From contig JAKACZ010000003.1 in NCBI GenBank assembly GCA_021820965.1, positions 103,297 to 167,296 on the forward strand: a stretch of 64,000 bases of DNA, in the 5' to 3' direction. The stretch comes from Bacillota bacterium. Its GTDB lineage: Bacteria > Bacillota > Sulfobacillia > Sulfobacillales > Sulfobacillaceae. Under the pieces are notes generated by a model that saw only the letters and a program-made list of their open reading frames with translations, made no database searches and was not told where the DNA came from. The position numbers and the translations under genes are program-made. Shown in pieces: positions 36,955 to 44,042 of the stretch. The stretch's first letter is position 1. Each line of letters starts with the position of its first letter.

Positions 36955-37105
36955 AACCGGCCCGTATGTGCATTAAGGATTGCGATCCGCGGATTCGTGA
37001 CGTCGGCCAAGTAGGAGGCCGAACCAATCTGGATTGGCCTCCGCATGAAGAAGGTTCCCAAGAGGGAGCAACCAATCACAAAATCCGGATACCCCAAATA
37101 TCCAT
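36955..37105 (-). repeat. Diverged repeat, copy B
   Basis: Counterpart of the block at 24087-24270 (same conserved blocks, same order). On the minus strand the frame 37127-36864 is open for 87 codons and reads YLGYPDFVIGCSLL, TFFMRRPIQIG and PRIAILNAHTGRLVHYS, matching the broken frames of copy A. It may be the more intact relic of an unknown gene; no ribosome site is convincing. The remainder of 36832-37315 shows nothing else. Confidence 0.55.
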
Positions 37106-37315
37106 GAGATCCCCCATGAAGCCGCACAATTTGGTCGTCATGGCGATCAATGGACTCACATCATCGGATGGATTTTGCTATCCCTCGGCTTCCTCACTTC
37201 CGCGAAATCCGACAGGTCATGTTCCTCGCTCTGTGCGGTGACAGTCATAGCCTGAAGACAAAAACCGGACTGGCGTGTGGGCTTATCCGACCTCACAGGT
37301 ATTTGGGAATTCAGC

Positions 37316-38422
37316 TTATGCGATCGGTAGCAACTGCCAGAGCGCATGATCCGCATTGCTTTGATCTCCGCACGTCACGCAATCCAGGCGGCGGGCCCAG
37401 GTACTGACGGGCGCTACCGCCAGGGTGGGAAAGTCCAACCGTAGCACGGCGTTACCACGGGACAGGTTGGGTTGCGTCACCAGGTCCACCCAGCGTTTCA
37501 TGATCCAGGACGTCATCAACCCGAGTGTGGGACTAATTAGCGGCGTATCGGGCTGAAAGTGGCTGCCCACCAAGCTCGCAACCAACTGGCGAAACGACGG
37601 TGACCGGCCATCGTTGGTGACAAGGAGGCAATCCACGCAGCCGGTGACCCCCGGGATGACCTCCATCATGCGCCCGCTCTGGCGCTGGCTAAAGGCATAG
37701 ATGCATGGAATGTTTTCGGCGATGGATGCCCGGTTTACCAAACGCTGCATGCGATACGGCGGCTCATCAGCGGCGCAAAACACCCAATCCGAGCCGCGAA
37801 TAATGGCCTGAACGTCCGCGACCCGCTCCAGCTTCTGGTTGAAGGCTTGCACCGCGGCTCCCGCCACCCGGCGCGCCACATATTCAGAGGCCATCTCTGC
37901 TTTGGCGCGGCCGATGTGTTGAACATCGTACATCCATTGGCGATTCAGATTCGAGGCATCCACACGGTCGTAATCGACGATCCGCACCTGCCGCACGCCC
38001 AAGGCGGCGAGGTGCATCAAAAAGTGGCTGCCGCCCCCGCCAATCACGGTGATGGTCATTGTTTCCAAATGGCGCTGGATGGCCAGTGCATCGAGATGGT
38101 CGGCCCAGAAGTAGGCGAGGTTGCCCCGGACCCGCTCATCGTCGGCCGACTCCGTGTACGGCGCGTTCAGCGCGACGACGATGCCCGCCTCGCGGAGTTG
38201 GGTCAGGGCGCCTTGAGCCTCCTCCGTCGTCACCCCCATGGCGGCCATGGCCGCGATGATGGCGGAATCCGCACGTGTGCCGTCGCAGAGGCCAAGCAAA
38301 TGCTGCCAATGGCCCTCAGGGTCGGGGATTTCCCAGACTTCGGTATCGTCCGCGCCGATCCGGATCAGGCCCTCGCACCACGGATAGATCGGCAAGTCCC
38401 GCCGGGTTCGTAAAAACTCCAT
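37316..38422 (-). CDS. E1/ThiF-like adenylating enzyme with N-terminal peptide-recognition-like domain
   Basis: 368 residues. Residues about 1-88 look like the PqqD-like recognition element of RiPP enzymes (short strands, then CDGTRADSAIIAAMAAMGVT and ALTQLREAGIV). The rest is an E1/MoeB/ThiF domain: nucleotide loop ITVIGGGGSHFLMHLAALG, VRIVDYDRVDASNLNRQ with the conserved Arg, GRAKAE with the Lys, and CAADEPP with the Asp. CVDC and a C-terminal CVTC would bind zinc. E1-like enzymes adenylate carboxylates in microcin C7 (MccB) and pantocin (PaaA) synthesis. Short peptide genes lie just upstream on the same strand, so a peptide-modifying role is likely. The ATG at 38422 follows GGAGGG. The product chemistry is unknown. 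Confidence 0.8.
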   Translation of the reverse strand: MEFLRTRRDLPIYPWCEGLIRIGADDTEVWEIPDPEGHWQHLLGLCDGTRADSAIIAAMAAMGVTTEEAQGALTQLREAGIVVALNAPYTESADDERVRGNLAYFWADHLDALAIQRHLETMTITVIGGGGSHFLMHLAALGVRQVRIVDYDRVDASNLNRQWMYDVQHIGRAKAEMASEYVARRVAGAAVQAFNQKLERVADVQAIIRGSDWVFCAADEPPYRMQRLVNRASIAENIPCIYAFSQRQSGRMMEVIPGVTGCVDCLLVTNDGRSPSFRQLVASLVGSHFQPDTPLISPTLGLMTSWIMKRWVDLVTQPNLSRGNAVLRLDFPTLAVAPVSTWARRLDCVTCGDQSNADHALWQLLPIA

Positions 38423-38450
38423 CGAACTGCCCTCCATTCCTAAGAATAAG

Positions 38451-38472
38451 GAGGGGCCAAGCGCGGCCCCTC
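38451..38472 (-). terminator. Hairpin between precursor peptide gene and E1-like gene
   Basis: 8-bp stem GAGGGGCC / GGCCCCTC with a six-base loop, followed on the minus strand by CTTATTCTT. It sits between the 18-codon peptide gene and the enzyme gene. Partial terminators of this kind are common in peptide clusters and give more precursor than enzyme. Confidence 0.65.
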
Positions 38473-38485
38473 ATGGCGTGAGCGA

Positions 38486-38542
38486 TTAGATGAAGTACCA
38501 AATGGTGTCATCCGGACCAGCCGTGACGCGACGAATCTCCAT
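38486..38542 (-). CDS. Candidate RiPP precursor microprotein (18 residues)
   Basis: 18 codons plus TAA, ATG after a strong GAGGAGGT site. Product MEIRRVTAGPDDTIWYFI. It is directly upstream of the E1-like enzyme gene, with a hairpin between them. Two related sequences lie further upstream, one sharing the C-terminal PDD..TWYFI. Conservation at the C-terminal end and a perfect ribosome site suggest that the peptide is really made and that its C-terminus is the business end. The E1-like enzyme may activate the C-terminal carboxylate or an acidic side chain (DD). No database family comes to mind. Confidence 0.7.
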   Translation of the reverse strand: MEIRRVTAGPDDTIWYFI

Positions 38543-38618
38543 CCTGTTCACCTCCTCGTGTCGTGGTAATGCTCATAGCGTTATGCACACTGTCGGGCGG
38601 GGGCGTCGCTGCCCAGCC

Positions 38619-38732
38619 TTACCATAGGTCGATGTAGTATCCTTTGACATCCGTGGGCTGGTCGGTGCGCTGCGCGGTGGAGTTCGATAGCGTTATCGGT
38701 GACCGCGATGGCGGTACTACCCCCGCGTTGTA
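38619..38732 (-). pseudogene. Possible third, decayed precursor copy
   Basis: After the stop of copy 2 the same minus frame stays open for 37 codons and ends QPTDVKGYYIDLW followed by TAA at 38619-38621. The tail resembles PDD..WYFI loosely (acidic, then aromatic residues and Ile). There is no start codon or ribosome site, so it is probably not translated on its own. Confidence 0.3.
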
Positions 38733-38788
38733 TTAGATGAAATACCAGGTCACGTCGTCCGGGTTAGCCGCCACGCGCTTGAGTCCAT
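38733..38788 (-). pseudogene. Second precursor peptide copy, frameshifted
   Basis: An ATG (38786-38788) follows a perfect AAGGAGGTGA site, but the next codons lead to an early stop. One base is missing compared with copy 1 (56 instead of 57 bases): after ATG GAC TC the frame AAG CGC GTG ... gives KRVAANPDDVTWYFI and the stop aligns with copy 1. Either the copy is dead, or the missing base is a sequencing error, or a frameshift occurs during translation. The conserved tail argues for recent loss. Confidence 0.6.
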
Positions 38789-38890
38789 GCCCGTCACCTC
38801 CTTTCACACGCCGCTTTAATTATTGAACAAAAAGTGTGGAAACAACCTCATCAAAATCTAAACAGATAACGATATTGGATTGCATTAGGG

Positions 38891-38904
38891 TATACTGTCG
38901 TATA
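38891..38904. promoter_or_regulatory. Candidate operator between the divergent units
   Basis: Inverted repeat TATAC-TGTC-GTATA, 26 bases before the ArsR-type regulator start and about 100 bases from the peptide genes. It contains TATACT, a good -10 hexamer for the plus-strand operon, so a bound regulator would block it. ArsR-type proteins bind such short palindromes and often control themselves. Larger CGATAT / ATATCG arms surround part of it. Confidence 0.5.
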
Positions 38905-38929
38905 TCGTAAGCCGCGAAGGAGGACTTTC

Positions 38930-39523
38930 ATGGACACCAAGGACTTGCATGTGAAGGACAGCTTGACACTCGGAGCGCTTGCGCATCCCACGCGCTTCGC
39001 CATGTTGGAGGCGCTGATGCACGATACTCTAACTCTGACCGACTTGGGTCGCCTCCTTGATGAAAAGCCCGGCAAGCTGCGGTTTCATTTGATGAAGCTG
39101 GTCAAGGCCGGACTGGCCGAGCTGGTGAACGTCACGGTGGTCGGCGGATTCGTGGAAAAGCGCTATCGCGCGACCATGACCCGCGTCGTGAGCGAGGCCG
39201 ACGCGCCAGACAGGGACTCGGACCTGGCCAGCAAACGGACGCTGGCCCTCACGATGGTGGAGGTACTGACCCGGCAATTTCGGGAACGTCTGCTGCGCGA
39301 CCCCGGCGGCGAGACGTTTTTTGCCATCCAGACCGTGGTATTGCCCTCCGCTCAGCTCGACCACTTCTTTCATGACTACGTGCGCGTCCTCGAGACGCAC
39401 CTCCTGCCCCAGTGGCAGGGGTACACCGGTGAGGACGCCATTGCCCTGGACCTGGTAACACTGATGAGCACCAACCCAACCGAAGGAGGCACTGAACGTG
39501 AACCTGATTCTCCGAACGGATGA
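38930..39523 (+). CDS. ArsR-type winged-helix transcription regulator
   Basis: 197 residues. Residues about 11-75 form a winged helix: LTLGALAHPTRFAMLEALM, TLTDLGRLLDEKPGKLRFHL and MKLVKAGLAELV, then a wing. The C-terminal 110 residues are helical and probably dimerise or sense a ligand. ATG after GAAGGAGG. First gene of a three-gene operon divergent from the peptide/E1 unit, so it is the likely local repressor or activator. The signal is unknown. Confidence 0.75.
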   Translation: MDTKDLHVKDSLTLGALAHPTRFAMLEALMHDTLTLTDLGRLLDEKPGKLRFHLMKLVKAGLAELVNVTVVGGFVEKRYRATMTRVVSEADAPDRDSDLASKRTLALTMVEVLTRQFRERLLRDPGGETFFAIQTVVLPSAQLDHFFHDYVRVLETHLLPQWQGYTGEDAIALDLVTLMSTNPTEGGTEREPDSPNG

Positions 39524-40145
39524 TCCCGCCATGCGCGCGGCGTTCTTCCGCTTGGCGCCCCGGTGGCACCTCATCGATCCGGAGGCGTCTGCGCGCGACT
39601 CGTATGTGCTGGCGATCGACTTGCGCGGTCCGGTGGATGATGCGTGGCTCGTCGGATCCCGCGGATGGATTGCGCTGGGAGAGACGCCCCACCATTTTCA
39701 ATGGGCCTCGGACCGTGGGGCGACCTTATTTTTGATGTGGCCATGCAGCGCCCAGCAACTCGAGCAGGCGCTCCATGCGGCGGAGACAGTCGCCCCCACG
39801 GATGCGGTCATCCTGTGGCCCGATGACATCGCGTGGAATCGCCACACGGCCACCATTCATAAAGGCCGGAGCCTCATCCACCTGACACCCTTGGAATCCG
39901 ACATCATGAGCGTCCTCTGGGAGCGTCGTACCCTCTACACCTCGCCCGCCGAAATCCTTCAGCGCGTATGGCGCGGCAGCGTGGCCACCGAACAAAACGT
40001 CTATGTCTACATCCGCAATCTCCGGCGCAAATTGGAGATTATCCCCGCCCGTCCGCGCATCCTCTTGAGTCGCTATGGGATGGGCTATCAGTTGGCGGCA
40101 CCGCGTCACGGGGTCCGCAGAGAGGAGCTGGCCGATGCACGCTGA
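39498..40145 (+). CDS. OmpR/PhoB-type DNA-binding protein with degenerate N-terminal domain
   Basis: 215 residues, GTG start nine bases after AAGGAGG, overlapping the previous gene by 26 bases. The last 95 residues are an OmpR-type winged helix: LIHLTPLESDIMSVLWERRT, ILQRVWRG, NVYVYIRNLRRKLE and LLSRYGMGYQL. The first 100 residues are receiver-sized but I cannot find the usual phospho-acceptor aspartate pocket, and no histidine kinase gene is nearby. It probably acts without phosphorylation. Coupled to the MFS gene by an 11-base overlap. Confidence 0.72.
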   Translation: MNLILRTDDPAMRAAFFRLAPRWHLIDPEASARDSYVLAIDLRGPVDDAWLVGSRGWIALGETPHHFQWASDRGATLFLMWPCSAQQLEQALHAAETVAPTDAVILWPDDIAWNRHTATIHKGRSLIHLTPLESDIMSVLWERRTLYTSPAEILQRVWRGSVATEQNVYVYIRNLRRKLEIIPARPRILLSRYGMGYQLAAPRHGVRREELADAR

Positions 40146-41397
40146 ACCGTCATCCCCGCCCGCTCTGGGCTACCGCTTTTGGGGCCTCGTCACCGGTCAG
40201 GGTCTCTCCCAGATCGGCAACAACTTCTTCTCCTTGGCGCTCCTCTGGTATGTGCTCTTGGCCACCCATAACCGCTCTGATCTCGCGCTGGTCGCCACAG
40301 GCCTGGCGTTGCCCAATTTGGTGGGTCTCATCAGCGGGACGGTAGCCGATCGGATGAACCGCTGGACCCTGATGATCGGAGCGGACACCGCCCGCTTTGT
40401 CATTGCCGGGGCCCTCGCCGTCTGGGGCTGGGAGAGCCACGTGCCGCTGTTGGGTCTGGTCCCGCTGGTGTTGCTCCTGCAAACGGTCGGCAGCTTCTTT
40501 TCCCCGGCCGAGATGGCGGTCTTTCCGTCATTGGTGCCTCTCCCCCGGTTGGCCCAAGCCAACGGGATCAATCAAGCCGTGACCATGGGGGCCCAGATCG
40601 TCGGACTGGGAGTCGGCGGCCTCCTCATGACCGCCTTTGGTGCGCCCACGCTGATGGGCCTGAACGCGATCTCGTTCGTCATTTCCGTGGGTTCCATCGT
40701 CTGGATTCGGCGCGGGCGTCCCCGTGTGGTGCCGGAGTCCCCGAAGACCTCCTTCAGCCAGGACTTTCGGGACGGACTGCATCTGATCAGGACCCATCCT
40801 GTCCTCAAACGACTGGTGCCGATCGCCGTCCTGATTAACTTCTCGCTGGCACCCTTAATGAGTCTCGACGCGGCATGGGCCCACGACGTCCTGCATGTGG
40901 ATGCGTTTTACTACGGTCTCATGGGGGCCTGCATGATGGGCGGCATCGTCCTCGGCAGTCTCGGCATCGCCCAGCTGGTGCGGCGGTGGCCGTTTGCGCG
41001 GCTGGTGCCGGCGGCGCTCACACTCATGGGACTCAGCGTGGTGCTCTTGTCGCAGGTACCGATCTTCGGCGTGACCGCCGGGTGTTTGGCTCTCTTTGGC
41101 ATGGCGGCCGGGATCGTCAATACGGCCGTCTTCACCCTCCTGCAACAAGTCACGCCGATGGCGATGCTGGGACGCGTGGGCGGCACCCTCTTGGCACTGG
41201 CCACGTCGGCCCTCCCGGTCGGCATGGCCATCGGCGCGGCTCTGGTGACACGCGTGGCGCTCCCGTGGATCTTTGCGGGCGGCGGGGTGCTCTCCTTCGG
41301 TGGCGTCGCCTTGAGTTTTGGCCTCCGCCAGAAACCCAGTGACCAGACCGACCCAGTCATGGGTACCGAACTGTCCAATATGGCCGACCCCTCTTAG
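40135..41397 (+). CDS. MFS exporter (drug/peptide efflux type)
   Basis: 420 residues with about twelve membrane segments. The loop 2-3 MFS motif is present as GTVADRMNRWTLMIGAD, and the N-terminus GLVTGQGLSQIGNNFFSLAL is like MFS_3 efflux proteins. ATG at 40135 after GAGGAG. Last gene of the operon with two regulators, opposite the peptide/E1 unit, so it may export or give immunity to the peptide product. A general efflux pump captured by chance is the alternative. Confidence 0.78.
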   Translation: MHAEPSSPPALGYRFWGLVTGQGLSQIGNNFFSLALLWYVLLATHNRSDLALVATGLALPNLVGLISGTVADRMNRWTLMIGADTARFVIAGALAVWGWESHVPLLGLVPLVLLLQTVGSFFSPAEMAVFPSLVPLPRLAQANGINQAVTMGAQIVGLGVGGLLMTAFGAPTLMGLNAISFVISVGSIVWIRRGRPRVVPESPKTSFSQDFRDGLHLIRTHPVLKRLVPIAVLINFSLAPLMSLDAAWAHDVLHVDAFYYGLMGACMMGGIVLGSLGIAQLVRRWPFARLVPAALTLMGLSVVLLSQVPIFGVTAGCLALFGMAAGIVNTAVFTLLQQVTPMAMLGRVGGTLLALATSALPVGMAIGAALVTRVALPWIFAGGGVLSFGGVALSFGLRQKPSDQTDPVMGTELSNMADPS

Positions 41398-41444
41398 AGA
41401 CTACGCCAAACGGAATGGGGAACTATCGGCCACACGTCACCACT

Positions 41445-41471
41445 AACCCTTGAGCGGTCGGCTCGAGGGTT
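41445..41471 (+). terminator. Terminator-like hairpin after the MFS gene
   Basis: 11-bp stem AACCCTTGAGC / GCTCGAGGGTT (one T-G pair) with a five-base loop, 48 bases after the MFS stop. No T-run follows, so it may be weak. The 41472-41913 stretch has only unconvincing frames. Confidence 0.45.
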
Positions 41472-41913
41472 GTGGGTTGCACCGGTCACCATGGCGTCCT
41501 GCAACCGGAGCCCGAATACACGGATGTACAGCACCCGCAGGATATCAGCGCCTTCGCGTCGGGAACGGGTGCAACCCGACTATCTCCGAAAACTAGCGAG
41601 AGCGTTAGCGGTTTCTGCATTGGCGCTGTCTGTGGCAGCGGAAATTGCCCCGTACACCAATCAAGAAACACTGTCCACCCCTGAGAGGATTGGCGCAACC
41701 GTGCGGGGTAGCGGGACTATGCCGCAAGCCTGCCCTCCTCTTTCTATACAGTATACCGCGATGCCACGATTCCTGAGATACGGGGGCGGGGTCTTTGAGC
41801 TTTTTGGCCGTCACCGCGAGCGACCGTTTGCTTAACGAAGCGAATAGCCCGCTCCCTTGCGTATTAGGGTTTTTCTTACCGAATGAGTCCACCTCATGAC
41901 GGGCTGCGCGCGG

Positions 41914-42240
41914 TCATGGGGCTGCCGGCAGTGAGCCGCCGTTCCCCCAGGTGTGCTGGCCCGTAGCAATGCCACCCACCTCATTCAATGCACGGGCGAT
42001 GGCCGCTCGGCTATTCGGTTCGTTAGTCGCCGCGCCAAACAGCCGAAATTTCGGCGTGAGCAGGGTATAGACTTTGCCTTGATGGCTGCCTTCGCGGTCC
42101 TCCAAATAGTCGAAAATGGCTTGTTTAAAGGGGACCAACGAGGCGTGGCATACTCATGGAGACACTCGGCTTTCCCAAACTTCCCAGCCGTTCAATAGGA
42201 TTGAGATTCGGGGGATAGGTGGGCAGCCAGGACCCCATTA
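41914..42240 (-). pseudogene. IS630-type transposase remnant (3' end)
   Basis: Two minus-strand frames carry the end of an IS630/Tc1-like DDE transposase: LPTYPPNLNPIERLGSL near 42200 (the E of the DDE triad in NPIE), then after a frame change VPFKQAIFDYLEDREG and LLTPKFRLFGAAT to the stop at 41914. The N-terminal two thirds is gone, and 42241-42480 contains nothing readable. It marks the right edge of the accessory island, just before the pyr leader. Confidence 0.7.
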
Positions 42241-42485
42241 GCTGCGCGCTTCACCGATCTTCCGATGGCCGTCTTCTGGGATAATGCCTGCTACCAGCGC
42301 AATCTCTTCGTTATGGGTGGGGCTGCGCGTTTTTGCCCCCGGCGCTCGACTCGGCGTCCCCTTAAATCAGCGTGACACCGCTGGACCGCGTCGATCACCG
42401 AACCGTCATGCGTCAGCACTGAAATTGCCGATGAAGCCTTTACGCTTCGTCGCGATTGATGTACACTAACAGGTGGAACACTGAC

Positions 42486-42562
42486 CTTTAATCCCAGTCC
42501 CGCGAGACTGGAAAGGAGCCGGTGCATTTGCTCTAGCCGTCTTGCGGTCAGAGCAATTTTTT
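42486..42562 (+). promoter_or_regulatory. PyrR-dependent attenuator in the pyr leader
   Basis: AGTCCCGCGAGACT at 42496-42509 fits the PyrR binding-loop consensus (ARUCCNGNGAGGYU) apart from one base and sits in a CCAGTC / GACTGG stem. Downstream is a terminator: stem TTGCTCT (42528-42534) / AGAGCAA (42550-42556) followed by six T. With UMP, PyrR would hold the first hairpin and let the terminator form. pyrR itself is the first gene, giving autoregulation as in Bacillus. Confidence 0.85.
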
Positions 42563-42589
42563 ATGGGACGGTTGCTTAAGGAGACATCA

Positions 42590-43126
42590 ATGGCATTACT
42601 GATGAACGAAGACGATGTTACGCGGGTTCTTACGCGGATGGCTCATCAAATCGCCGAAAAGAATCCAGGTGTGGAAGATGTGGTGCTGGCTGGCATTCGG
42701 ACCCGCGGCGTGCCCATGGCCGAGCGCATAGCCCGCGACTTAGGGCGCATTGAGGGGGTTCAGCCGCCTGTTATTCAGGTGGATGTCGAGCCGTACCGCG
42801 ATGACCGGCCTCATCCGGCGGGACGCCGGGCCAGTTGGAGCGGAGAGTCCAATTTGGCCGGCCGCAAGGTGATTTTAGTCGACGATGTTTTGTACACCGG
42901 CCGCACCGTGCGAGCGGCGTTGGACGCTGTGGTTGACCGGGGTCGGCCCGCCTCTGTGCAACTGGCGGTTCTGATAGATCGAGGGCATCGCGAGCTTCCC
43001 ATCCGTGCCGACTATGTCGGTAAGAACATTCCGACCGCGCGACACGAGCTGGTTCGGGTCAAATTGCGCGAGGTAGACGGATTGGATGGGGTCAGCCTCG
43101 AGAAAGAAGGGGTCGGCCATACGTAA
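42590..43126 (+). CDS. pyrR: Bifunctional pyr operon regulator / uracil phosphoribosyltransferase PyrR
   Basis: 178 residues. RNA-binding attenuation protein with a phosphoribosyltransferase fold. The PRPP loop KVILVDDVLYTGRTVRAALDA is perfect, and the N-terminal LTRMAHQIAEKNPGVEDVVLAGIRTRGVPMAERIA is typical. Start at 42590 after AAGGAG; the longer frame begins inside the terminator hairpin. It overlaps pyrB. Confidence 0.95.
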   Translation: MALLMNEDDVTRVLTRMAHQIAEKNPGVEDVVLAGIRTRGVPMAERIARDLGRIEGVQPPVIQVDVEPYRDDRPHPAGRRASWSGESNLAGRKVILVDDVLYTGRTVRAALDAVVDRGRPASVQLAVLIDRGHRELPIRADYVGKNIPTARHELVRVKLREVDGLDGVSLEKEGVGHT

Positions 43127-44042
43127 TCTACTGCAGTTGGAAGGTATGAGCCGTACCGCGCTTGAACGGCTGTTGGACGATGCGTTTCGCTTCAAACGTG
43201 ATGTGATGCGCAAGTCGGGAAAAAAAGTGGGAGCGCTTCGCGGCAAGGCGGTAGTCAACCTCTTCTTCGAAGCCAGCACGCGCACCCGTACCTCCTTCGA
43301 ACTGGCGGGCAAATACCTTGGCGCTGATGTGGTTAACTTTCAGGAACAAGGATCTAGCGTCGAAAAAGGAGAGACCCTGTACGATACGGCGGAAACCATT
43401 CAAGCCATGGGGGTTGACCTTTTGGTGGTGCGGCACTCCACCTCCGGCGTTCCTGACCGGTTGCAGCGATACCTACAGATTCCGGTGGTGAATGCCGGCG
43501 ACGGCAGCCACGAACATCCCACCCAAGGCCTTCTCGATATGATGACGGTGCTGGAACGCACGTCAACGCTTGACAATGTCAAGTTGGTCATTGTCGGCGA
43601 CATTCTGCACAGCCGCGTGGCACGTTCCGATCTCTGGGGATTTGTGGCAATGGGGGCGCACGTCACCCTGGTGGCGCCGCCGATGTGGCTTGCTGACGGC
43701 CTGTCGCAGTCAGGTGTGGAACTAACCAGCGATCTTTCCCACGCCATTCAGGACGCGGATGTGCTGCAGGTGCTGCGCATTCAAAAAGAGCGGCAGGCGA
43801 TGGATGGCATGCCGTCACTGGAGGAGTACCGCGCCCGGTGGGGAATCACCACTGAGGTGGCCAAAAGGCTCAGAGAGAACGTCATTATCCTGCATCCGGG
43901 GCCGCAAAACCGTGGTGTAGAAATTGACTCCGAGGTCATTGCCCGTACCCGGACACGCATTTTGGACCAGGTGGAAAACGGGGTTTCGGTGCGTATGGCG
44001 GTGTTGACGCGCCTGATGGGAGACAATCATGAGCGAGAATAA
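43086..44042 (+). CDS. pyrB: Aspartate carbamoyltransferase catalytic subunit
   Basis: 318 residues. Condenses carbamoyl phosphate and aspartate. The carbamoyl phosphate loop FFEASTRTRTSFELAGKYLGAD is complete, as are the aspartate-side HPTQGLLDMMT and ILHPGPQNRGVEI. No regulatory pyrI is present, as usual in Firmicutes. The ATG at 43086 lies inside the end of pyrR; a shorter protein starting near RNLLQLEGMSR is possible. Confidence 0.95.
   Translation: MGSASRKKGSAIRNLLQLEGMSRTALERLLDDAFRFKRDVMRKSGKKVGALRGKAVVNLFFEASTRTRTSFELAGKYLGADVVNFQEQGSSVEKGETLYDTAETIQAMGVDLLVVRHSTSGVPDRLQRYLQIPVVNAGDGSHEHPTQGLLDMMTVLERTSTLDNVKLVIVGDILHSRVARSDLWGFVAMGAHVTLVAPPMWLADGLSQSGVELTSDLSHAIQDADVLQVLRIQKERQAMDGMPSLEEYRARWGITTEVAKRLRENVIILHPGPQNRGVEIDSEVIARTRTRILDQVENGVSVRMAVLTRLMGDNHERE

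Noticed and set aside
37847-38413. 188-codon plus-strand frame opposite the E1-like gene
   Set aside because: The opposite strand has intact E1 motifs; this frame has no ribosome site or domain.
37316-38422. E1-like enzyme as part of a ubiquitin-like or molybdopterin/thiamine pathway
   Set aside because: No ubiquitin-like, ThiS/MoaD, E2 or JAB protein is nearby, and the N-terminal extension is of peptide-recognition type.
38930-40145. Two-component system in the RiPP-like cluster
   Set aside because: The OmpR-type protein lacks a visible receiver aspartate and no histidine kinase gene is nearby.
41470-41835. 121-codon plus-strand frame after the MFS gene
   Set aside because: No recognisable product or ribosome site; surrounding DNA is a transposon graveyard.
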